DNA of 64,000 nucleotides from Streptomyces fructofermentans (GTDB taxonomy: Bacteria; Actinomycetota; Actinomycetes; Streptomycetales; Streptomycetaceae), in the NCBI RefSeq assembly GCF_014651055.1, contig NZ_BMWD01000020.1, forward strand, positions 111,491 to 175,490, in the 5' to 3' direction. Made by a program: the position numbers and the translations under genes. Positions 50,916 to 57,186 of the stretch are shown here, piece after piece. Below the pieces are notes generated by a model. It had not been told where the DNA came from. It did not search any database and saw nothing but the letters and a program-made list of their open reading frames with translations. How positions within the stretch are numbered: the first letter of the stretch is position 1; each line of letters starts with the position of its first letter.

Positions 50916-51365
50916 TCAAGTGGCGCGACTGAGCTGGAGCATCGCTTCGGCGTTCTTGACCAGAGCGCGCTGCCGCGATTCGGGCAACTGCCGGTACAGC
51001 CTGAGCAACTGGGCCTCGCGTTCGTCCCCACTGGGTCCGGGCACCGGCCGGCCGACGGAGGCGAAGAACTCCCGCGGCGTGGTGCGGACCCCCCAGCGGC
51101 GGAACACCTCGACCATCGCACGCAGCCGTTCCGGATCGATGCGGGAAGTGCCGCGCGTCCGGTTCATCCAGGCGTTGAGGGTCGGATAGGAGATGCCCGC
51201 TTCCGCGGCCAGATCCTTCTGGGTCCTGCCCCCCGACTCACCGAGGAGGCGCTCGAGCAGCACAGGCAGATCCTCGCCCTCGACGGCGAAGGCCTCGCCG
51301 GACTCCGGTTCGCCCGCCTCGGGCTCACCGCTCGGCTGAAGGTTCCTGGTCACACGATCAAGCAT
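50916..51365 (-). CDS. XRE-type transcriptional regulator
   Basis: 149-aa regulator. Acidic start (NLQPSGEPEAGEPESGEAF), then a helix-turn-helix about 35-80 (LPVLLERLLGESGGRTQKDLAAEAGISYPTLNAWMNRTRGTSRIDPERLRAMVEVF). A C-terminal helix (SGDEREAQLLRLYRQLPESRQRALVKNAEAMLQL) is probably for dimerisation. Start uncertain: ATG 51365 (taken) or GTG 51353, both without a good ribosome site, so the mRNA may be leaderless. An ATCTAC/GTAGAT inverted repeat begins 12 nt upstream, consistent with autoregulation. Confidence 0.83.
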   Translation of the reverse strand: MLDRVTRNLQPSGEPEAGEPESGEAFAVEGEDLPVLLERLLGESGGRTQKDLAAEAGISYPTLNAWMNRTRGTSRIDPERLRAMVEVFRRWGVRTTPREFFASVGRPVPGPSGDEREAQLLRLYRQLPESRQRALVKNAEAMLQLSRAT

Positions 51366-51376
51366 CGGCCATGGAC

Positions 51377-51396
51377 ATCTACATGCGCAAGTAGAT
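51377..51396. promoter_or_regulatory. ATCTAC-N8-GTAGAT operator candidate, XRE promoter
   Basis: Perfect 6-bp inverted repeat centred 22 nt upstream of the XRE start codon. The same half-sites recur at 51508-51534 and 51720-51731. Confidence 0.6.
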
Positions 51397-51487
51397 CGCA
51401 GATCGATAGGTCGAATTTCCGCAAACAGGAAGCATCCCGTCACATTCCAGTGCTACTACGCGCCCCCGATTCACGCCTTCAGCGCCG

Positions 51488-51534
51488 TTGACACCGCGGC
51501 TTGACTAATCTACATCTACATGCATACTGTAGAT
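51488..51534 (+). promoter_or_regulatory. Promoter with overlapping GTAGAT-type operator
   Basis: -35 TTGACT (51501-51506), 18-nt spacer, -10 TACTGT (51525-51530). An alternative uses TTGACA (51488-51493), 17 nt, TACATC (51511-51516). Half-sites ATCTAC (51508-51513, 51514-51519) and inverted GTAGAT (51529-51534) cover the spacer and -10, as expected for a repressor site. It points to the sigma gene. Confidence 0.55.
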
Positions 51535-51718
51535 AACATCGATCACTCGCCCCCCCTGGAACCCCACAGCGCCCGCAGGACGGAACGTCCGCACGGGCCG
51601 CCGGGTGGACCGATCGCAGCACATCAGCAGTACGCCGGTCACCCGGTCACCGTTCCGCAGAATCCGGCAGCCACGCGCCGCCCCCTCCGCACCTTCCCGC
51701 ACCCCACTCCGCCTCAAG

Positions 51719-51734
51719 AATCTACATCTACATG
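51719..51734. repeat. Second copy of AATCTACATCTACATG
   Basis: A 16-bp exact copy of 51507-51522, 212 bp downstream, with no intact inverted GTAGAT half-site after it. It lies about 105 nt upstream of the sigma factor start. Confidence 0.8.
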
Positions 51735-51839
51735 AATATTGAGTATCGCAGCCGGGAGGACACCCCGGCAGGGCAGCCCGGTCACCCGGAAGCCCACGAC
51801 GAAACCCGCACGCCCACGCACAGAAGGAGCACCCCGCCC

Positions 51840-52439
51840 GTGTCCGCAGAGATCAGACGAGAGACCAGCCCGCCCCGGCAGACGGCCGAGTACGACCTGG
51901 TCGACCGCGCCCGGGCCGGCGACCGCGAGGCGTTCGCGGCCCTCTACGTCGATCACCAGCGCTTCGTGTACCGGTACCTCCTCTTCCGCACGCGGAACCG
52001 GCACCTGGCCGAGGACCTCACCCAGGAGGTCTTCGTACGGGCGCTGCGCCACATCGACAGCTTCACCTGGCAGGGCTCGGCCTTCACCGCGTGGCTGCTC
52101 ACCATCGCCAGGAACCTGCACCTGGACGAGGTGAAGACCAAACGCTCCCGGGTGGAGACGCTCGTCTCCGAGCTGCGGGACAGCGACGCGCACGACCGCA
52201 GCGCCGAGTTCGCCGCCCTGCGGGCACTGGAGGCGGTCGAGACCCACGAGGCCGTGTGGAACGCGCTGCACACGCTGAACGCCCATCAGCGGCAGTGCAT
52301 GGAGCTGCGGTTCATCGGCGAGATGTCGCCCGAGGAGACCGCCTGCGCCATGGGGCGCACCGTCGGCGCGGTCAAGGCCCTCACCTTCCGGGCGATGCAG
52401 AAGCTGCGCACGGCGTCGGAGAGAGAGGCCGCGGCATGA
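51840..52439 (+). CDS. BldN-like ECF sigma factor
   Basis: 199-aa sigma factor. Region 2 (about 18-95): YDLVDRARAGDREAFAALYVDHQRFVYRYLLFRT...HLAEDLTQEVFVRALRHIDSFTWQGSAFTAWLLTIARN. Region 4 (about 138-190): ALHTLNAHQRQCMELRFIGEMSPEETACAMGRTVGAVKALTFRAMQKLR. The AEDLT.E.F.RALR.I..FTWQG...AWL.TIARN pattern is close to the developmental sigma BldN, but without its long pro-domain. GTG at 51840 with GAAGGAG 10 nt upstream. Its TGA overlaps the next gene's ATG. No anti-sigma gene of known type is adjacent. Confidence 0.88.
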   Translation: MSAEIRRETSPPRQTAEYDLVDRARAGDREAFAALYVDHQRFVYRYLLFRTRNRHLAEDLTQEVFVRALRHIDSFTWQGSAFTAWLLTIARNLHLDEVKTKRSRVETLVSELRDSDAHDRSAEFAALRALEAVETHEAVWNALHTLNAHQRQCMELRFIGEMSPEETACAMGRTVGAVKALTFRAMQKLRTASEREAAA

Positions 52440-54154
52440 ACAGGAACCTGCCCCACGCCGAACGCGTCATCCGTACGGCGCTCTCCGTGAGCACCTCGAA
52501 CCAGGCCAGGGCGGTCGCCCACGCGCTGGACGTGGCACGCCTCCTGGTCGACCCGGAGCGGACGTTCGGGTTCGTCCTGCACCGCACCCCGAGCGGCGGC
52601 TGGGCCCGTGTGCCCGGACAACTGACGGAACTGGAGCAGCAGGCCTTCGCCTGGGACCACTCGTGCGAGCGGGCCAGGCTGGTCGCCGCCACGATCGAGC
52701 AGAACATCGGCAGGCACCCCGACTTCCACAGCATCCGGGCCGACGGGGACTGCGTACGCATCGAACTCCACGTCACCGACCAGGAGCAGTGGAGGCGGTG
52801 GCGCGCGCACTTCGGCATCAGGCGCGACGCCGAGGCGCCCCTGCCCCACGCGGTGATCGGGGAGAGCCGCCACGCCGGCGTGCGGGTCTCGGTCCTGGCG
52901 CACGAGCGGCGGTCGGCCCCCGTGCCTCCGGCCGCCGCTCCGGGGCCCGCCGCTCCGGCGGCCACCGCGCCCGCCGCTGCCGCGAGTACGGCTCACGCCC
53001 CGGTCCGGACTCCCGCCGCCGCGTCCGGCGTCCGTGCCGGGACGGGCGCGAGGGCCGGGACGGGCGCCGTGGCCGGCTTCGACTCCCGGGTGTACGAGTA
53101 CGACGGGGTCACGTACGACCTGACGCTGCCGCAGCGGGACGTACAGGGAGACGTCTGGTACTTCCACGGCCGCCGGACGCCGGGGGGCATGCCCCTGCTC
53201 TCGCTGGACGGGCGCTCCGAGCGGTGCTCGCTCGCCAATGTGACCTCCCTGCTCGGGCCGTTGACGGCGCTGGAGCCACCGGCGCCGTGGTCGGCCGACA
53301 GGGCGGGGACGGCCCGGCCGGAGGCCGCCACGGCAGCCCCGGCGCGGCCAGCCGCTCCCTCGGCTCCCTCGGCCCTCTCGGCTCCCTCGGCGACGTGGCC
53401 CCCGGCCGCTCCGGCCGCCGCACCGCCGGTCCCGGCCCTTCCGGCCGTTCCCGCTGTTCCGGCCGCCGCTGCCGCCACCCTCCCGTCGCTGCCCGCGGCG
53501 CGCAGGTCGCGGGCCATCCGGCTGACCGCCGCGCGGCTGACCGTCGTTCCGACGCCGACCGCGCTGCCGACCGCTCCTACGGGCGTTCCGGCGACGGCTC
53601 CGACGGGCGTTCCGACCACGACTCCGGCCACGACTCCGGCGACGGTTCCGACGACGGAGTCCGTCCCCCCGGCCGCCGAACAGCTGCCCGCTGTGGCGCC
53701 CGCAGAGGTGGCCGCAGAGGTGGCCGCGCCCGCCTCCGGACCGGCCGCCGCGTCCGCTGCGGCTCCGCCGGCCGACGGTCCGGTCACGGCCCCCGCCGGC
53801 CCCCCGGCCGCCAAGGCCCTCGCGGTCGTCCGCCTCGGGCCCACCGCCCTGCCGGAAGCCACGCGTCCGTCCCGGCGACCGGTACCGGCACCGGCACCGG
53901 CACCGGCCGAGCCGCATACCCCCGTCGCACCCGCCGCGCCCGTCCCGCCGGCCGAGCCGGCCGCGGCCGGAAGGCCCGCCGCGCCCAGGGAGTTGACCGC
54001 ACGCGCCCTGCCCGCCGCCCTTCCCGCCGCGGCCGCCCTGGCGTCCGCGCCGACCGGGCCGCACGTCCCGAACGCCCGGCGCGTACGGCTCGTACGGACC
54101 GGCCCGGCCACCTGGGAGGCCGCCGAACGGGCGGCGGCGCGGAGCGACACATGA
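52436..54154 (+). CDS. Large protein with two small domains in Ala/Pro low complexity
   Basis: 572-aa cytosolic protein. A conserved-looking N-terminal domain is about 1-155 (AERVIRTALSVSTSNQARAVAHALDVARLLVDPERTFGFVLHR; DQEQWRRWRAHFGIR). A second block about 222-275 has VYEYDGVTYDLTLPQRDVQGDVWYFHGRRTPGGMPLLSLDGRSERCSLANVTSLLGPL. The rest is Ala/Pro/Thr-rich. It is translationally coupled to the sigma gene (ATGA), so a sigma partner or modulator is plausible. I recall Streptomyces proteins named BN159_2729 family with a similar start, but am unsure. No TM helix. Confidence 0.75.
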   Translation: MNRNLPHAERVIRTALSVSTSNQARAVAHALDVARLLVDPERTFGFVLHRTPSGGWARVPGQLTELEQQAFAWDHSCERARLVAATIEQNIGRHPDFHSIRADGDCVRIELHVTDQEQWRRWRAHFGIRRDAEAPLPHAVIGESRHAGVRVSVLAHERRSAPVPPAAAPGPAAPAATAPAAAASTAHAPVRTPAAASGVRAGTGARAGTGAVAGFDSRVYEYDGVTYDLTLPQRDVQGDVWYFHGRRTPGGMPLLSLDGRSERCSLANVTSLLGPLTALEPPAPWSADRAGTARPEAATAAPARPAAPSAPSALSAPSATWPPAAPAAAPPVPALPAVPAVPAAAAATLPSLPAARRSRAIRLTAARLTVVPTPTALPTAPTGVPATAPTGVPTTTPATTPATVPTTESVPPAAEQLPAVAPAEVAAEVAAPASGPAAASAAAPPADGPVTAPAGPPAAKALAVVRLGPTALPEATRPSRRPVPAPAPAPAEPHTPVAPAAPVPPAEPAAAGRPAAPRELTARALPAALPAAAALASAPTGPHVPNARRVRLVRTGPATWEAAERAAARSDT

Positions 54155-54191
54155 CCGGTGGCCGGAACGGACGGGACAGGCGAAGTCGGCG

Positions 54192-54737
54192 ATGACGATG
54201 GGGACAGCGACAGGAATGAACACGTCGACCACCGGGGGCGGGACCCTCGGCCGGAACCGCGACCAGTCGTGGCGGAGCGTGGACCGCAGGGCCGACGGCC
54301 GCAGCCGGGCCTGGGAGCTGTACGCGCTGTGCCGCAACGAGGACCCGGAACTGTGGTTCTCCAACCGGACCAGGGCCGTCGCCAGAGCGCTGTGCCACGC
54401 GTGCGAGGTGCTCGAGGAGTGCCGGGCGGCCGTGATGCGCCGGGAGGAGGGCCTGCCGGAGTGCGACCGGGGGGGAATCGTCGCGGGACTGACGGGCCCC
54501 CAGCGCCACGCGCTGGAGAAACGGCGCAGACGGGCGCCGGTGCTGCCGCCCGAACCCAGGTCGCAGACCGGGCCCTCCCGGCTCCCCGGCGAACCGGCTC
54601 CCTGCGGAACGCGGGCCGCGTACCAGCGGCACGTACGCAGGGGTGAGCCCGTGGACGACGCCTGCCGGGTCGCCAACGCCCGCAGCGTGAGCCACTACAG
54701 GCGGACGGGCACCACGCTCCTCCGCGCGACCGGATAG
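54192..54737 (+). CDS. WhiB-like iron-sulfur protein
   Basis: 181-aa Wbl protein. Four cluster-ligand cysteines: ALC (about 47), then LCHACEVLEEC giving C-x2-C-x5-C (about 68-77). The G-rich turn GGIVAGLTGPQR (about 94-105) and a basic segment EKRRRRAP (about 108-115) follow. Unusually, a C-terminal extension (CGTRAAYQRHVRRGEPVDDACRVANARS, positions about 138-165) looks like a short helical DNA-binding or phage-type motif and has two extra cysteines. ATG 54192 taken; MNTSTTGG at 54216 is an alternative. It is 37 nt after the preceding gene, hence probably cotranscribed with the sigma gene. Confidence 0.85.
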   Translation: MTMGTATGMNTSTTGGGTLGRNRDQSWRSVDRRADGRSRAWELYALCRNEDPELWFSNRTRAVARALCHACEVLEECRAAVMRREEGLPECDRGGIVAGLTGPQRHALEKRRRRAPVLPPEPRSQTGPSRLPGEPAPCGTRAAYQRHVRRGEPVDDACRVANARSVSHYRRTGTTLLRATG

Positions 54738-54868
54738 GCCGCCCACGGCCCCACCGGAGCCCTCATGAAGCCCGTCGCAGGACGCCCGCCTGCGGACCAG
54801 GTCCGCCGCCCACCGGCCCGGCGCCCGCCCGTCCCACCGCCCCGACCCACCTCACCCCGGAGCACTCC

Positions 54869-55744
54869 ATGGCCCCCTCCGCCGCCTCCCCGGACTCGCC
54901 CCCGCCACTGCCTCCCCTGCCCCCGACGGCCCGCGTACCCCCGCGCCCGGCCCTGGCACCGACCGTGGCACCCCCGGCGCCGGCCACCGCACCGCCTCCG
55001 GTCCAGTCCGCCGAGCCGCCCGTCGCGCCACCCCCCGTGACGGCCCTCGCGGCCGTGGCCGAGCCCCGGCGCCGGCGCTTCCGCCGACGCGGTTCCCACG
55101 CGTCGGCGGGCCGGTCGGGCCGCTCCCGCGGGCTCCTCGGCACGTTCCTGCCGACGGCCCCCGGCTTCCCGCTCTCCAGGTCTCCGAGGACCGTCGGGAC
55201 CGCCACGGCCCCCGCGGCCCCCGCAGCCGAGGCGGCCGCCGTGCCCGACGCGGACGCACCCGAGGACCCGCCCACGCCAACCGGCGGCCCCGACGCCACG
55301 GACCGGCTGGTCCACCGACTGCAGCGCCTGGGCGACGAACTGCACACGTCCAGGACGGAGGCCGCGCGCTGGCAGCGGCACGCCGACGCGTACGCCCGGG
55401 ACCGCGAGCACATGGCGCGGGAGCGGGCCCACCTCCTCGCCTGGCTGGCCGCCCTGCACCCGTCGTCGGCCGTCGTGTCGCAGGCACCGGCCCCCGACGG
55501 CACGGCGGGCGGCTGGCACGTCCTGACCCTCGTCGCGGGCGGCAGGCCGCTGTCGTGGACGCTGGCTCCCCGTGAGGTCCCGCTCTTCCAGCACGTGCGC
55601 TGGGCCAGGGACCCCGACACGCGCGCGTGGCGGGACCTCGAGGAGATCGAGGCTCAGTACGCCCACATCCACCGCCACACGCGGATGCTGGCGCTGGAGG
55701 ACGACATGGCCCGCGTCGTCGAGGAACTCCGGCGCGAGGACTGA
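54869..55744 (+). CDS. Uncharacterised protein, end of the sigma/whiB locus
   Basis: 291-aa protein. Pro/Ala-rich first 65 residues, an Arg-rich patch (PRRRRFRRRGSHAS), a second low-complexity part (about 100-140), then a predicted coiled coil (about 143-190, DRLVHRLQRLGDELHTSRTEAARWQRHADAYARDREHMARERAHLLAWLAAL). A C-terminal domain (about 205-285) has WHVLTLVAGGRPLSWTLAPREVPLFQHV and AHIHRHTRMLALEDDMARVVEEL. ATG with GGAG 7 nt upstream. Followed by a strong hairpin. Unrecognised; the coiled coil suggests a structural or partner-binding role. Confidence 0.7.
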   Translation: MAPSAASPDSPPPLPPLPPTARVPPRPALAPTVAPPAPATAPPPVQSAEPPVAPPPVTALAAVAEPRRRRFRRRGSHASAGRSGRSRGLLGTFLPTAPGFPLSRSPRTVGTATAPAAPAAEAAAVPDADAPEDPPTPTGGPDATDRLVHRLQRLGDELHTSRTEAARWQRHADAYARDREHMARERAHLLAWLAALHPSSAVVSQAPAPDGTAGGWHVLTLVAGGRPLSWTLAPREVPLFQHVRWARDPDTRAWRDLEEIEAQYAHIHRHTRMLALEDDMARVVEELRRED

Positions 55745-55810
55745 CCGGGTTCGGACCCCGGCCCCCGAACTCCGGCCGACACGCTCGGGAGGCACGTCGA
55801 CCGGACTGTG

Positions 55811-55845
55811 AGCGCCCCCCTGCACATCGACAGCAGGGGGGCGCT
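55811..55845. terminator. 13-bp perfect hairpin
   Basis: AGCGCCCCCCTGC (55811-55823) pairs with GCAGGGGGGCGCT (55833-55845), 9-nt loop, 66 nt after the preceding stop. Terminates the rightward locus. Confidence 0.8.
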
Positions 55846-56172
55846 GCGCGTTCCCCGAAGGCCGTCCGGCCGCACCCGGGCGCCGAACCACCGGCCGCTT
55901 CGCCGAAGGCCGGGGAGGGCCCCTGGAGTGCCTCCCCGTAGGTCACGGAAGGGCCCTGGAGGGCCAAGTCACGGGCTGCGCCCCACGGTCGGGCGGAACA
56001 AGGCTCCGGTGCCCCGCGCGGGCTGCCCGGAGCGGCCCTGTGAGCCGCGGCTTTCTGCAAGCAGGCACATCCCGGCCTCCTCCGCGAAGGCGGGCGATGA
56101 CGAGGGCAGCAACGGCCCCGGCCGCCCACCGCGAACGGCCTTTGACGGCCGCCGATCCGGGCCGCGAACGCC

Positions 56173-56206
56173 GAAGACCCCCGGCCCAACTGGACCGGGG
56201 GTCTTC
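56173..56206. terminator. Terminator downstream of tRNA-Ile
   Basis: GAAGACCCCCGG (56173-56184) with CCGGGGGTCTTC (56195-56206), 10-nt loop, 4 nt beyond the tRNA 3' end on the minus strand. Confidence 0.82.
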
Positions 56207-56210
56207 GAAC

Positions 56211-56287
56211 TGGTGGGGCTAACAGGATTTGAACCTGTGGCCTCATCCTTATCAGGGATGCGCTCTAACCAACTGAGCTATAGCCCC
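56211..56287 (-). tRNA. tRNA-Ile (anticodon GAT)
   Basis: Minus-strand cloverleaf with acceptor GGGGCTA/TAGCCCC, anticodon stem CATCC/GGATG, loop CTGATAA, anticodon GAT. T-arm CAGG-TTCAAAT-CCTG region is intact. Discriminator A and encoded 3' CCA (56211-56213). In many Streptomyces this tRNA sits just downstream of gyrA. Confidence 0.96.
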
Positions 56288-56393
56288 GCCGCGCTCTGCG
56301 GTGTATGTCCCGCGCGCTGACCTCTGAAGATTAGCGCACGACGGCGTCAGTCCCAAAATCGGTATCCGCGCCCCGGTCCCGCCTGCCCGAACA

Positions 56394-56433
56394 GCACGGG
56401 AGCGCCTCCCCGGAGGGGGAGGCGCTCCCGTGC
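56394..56433. terminator. 18-bp perfect hairpin ending the gyr transcript
   Basis: 56394-56411 pairs perfectly with 56416-56433 around a GGAG loop, 22 nt beyond the DUF3566 stop on the minus strand. Confidence 0.88.
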
Positions 56434-56454
56434 CCGAGCGGTGAAGACAACGTT

Positions 56455-57171
56455 TTACTCGTCCTCGGCGAGCGTCAGCTCGACGCCGCCGACGAAGCCG
56501 GCGGAGAGGTTGTAGATGAACGCCCCGAGCGTGGCGAGCGCGGTGGCGAGGACGACGTCGATGACCGCGATGATCGACGTGAAGACGAGCACGCGCGGCA
56601 GCGACAGGAACGACTGCAGGTCGAAGCCGTTGGACTCGTTCGAGCCCGTGGCCTCGGAGATCGTGCCGCCCACCGTGGAGAAGACGCCCATGGCGTCCAT
56701 GACCATCCACAGCACCGCGGCGGCGACGATCGTGCAGATGCCGAGCGCGATCGAGAGCAGGAAGCTGACCTTCATCACCGACCAGGGGTCGGCCTTGGCG
56801 ACCCGCAGGCGTGCCTTGCGCGTGCGGGGCGTCGTACGCGCCCCCGTGCGCGGCCTGCGGACCGCCCCCGAGGGGGGCTGCTGCGCCGGGTACGCCTGCG
56901 GCGGGTGGTACGGCTGCGCGGGCTGCTGCTGCCGCTCACCGGGCAGCGGCGAGCCCGGTGCCGGCGGCGCCGCGGCGCCGGGAGGGCCCGCCGGGCCCTG
57001 GGGCACCGCCGAGCCTGGGGCCGCACCGGCCGCGTACTGCGGCGTGTGCGCGCCTCGGGTGTCCGTCACAGTTCCCCCCTGGGATCCATGAGAGTCATTC
57101 GCCTCCGTGGCGGGGCCACGGCCGCCATCCTTGTCCGTACCGGTCGAGCCGGCGCCCGTGGCTCCGCTCAC
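56455..57171 (-). CDS. DUF3566 membrane protein
   Basis: 238-aa protein. Gly/Pro/Gln-rich N-terminal half (1-110, with QQQPAQPYHPPQAYPAQQPP), then a basic patch (RTRKARLRVAKADPWSVMKVSFLLS), TM1 (about 131-155), an extracellular loop (GGTISEATGSNESNGFDLQSFLS) and TM2 (about 185-220), ending with an acidic tail. GTG start with GAGGAG 8 nt upstream, 15 nt after gyrA. It is routinely found next to gyrA in actinobacteria. Function unknown. Confidence 0.92.
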   Translation of the reverse strand: MSGATGAGSTGTDKDGGRGPATEANDSHGSQGGTVTDTRGAHTPQYAAGAAPGSAVPQGPAGPPGAAAPPAPGSPLPGERQQQPAQPYHPPQAYPAQQPPSGAVRRPRTGARTTPRTRKARLRVAKADPWSVMKVSFLLSIALGICTIVAAAVLWMVMDAMGVFSTVGGTISEATGSNESNGFDLQSFLSLPRVLVFTSIIAVIDVVLATALATLGAFIYNLSAGFVGGVELTLAEDE

Positions 57172-57186
57172 GATGACTACTCCTCG

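Larger units (their letters stand above)
55745..56210. other. Intergenic region downstream of the accessory locus
   Basis: 466 nt without a gene between a rightward gene and the leftward tRNA-Ile. It holds two terminators (listed) and imperfect AGGGCCCCTGGAG...GTCACGG copies around 55915-55975. Confidence 0.5.

Noticed and set aside
51520..51735. 71-codon frame starting MHTVDNIDHS
   Set aside because: Its ATG lies inside the spacer/-10 of the predicted promoter and has no ribosome site.
55808..56320. Rightward open frame with GLTGFEPVASS
   Set aside because: Antisense to tRNA-Ile and two terminators; an artefact of the T-arm sequence.
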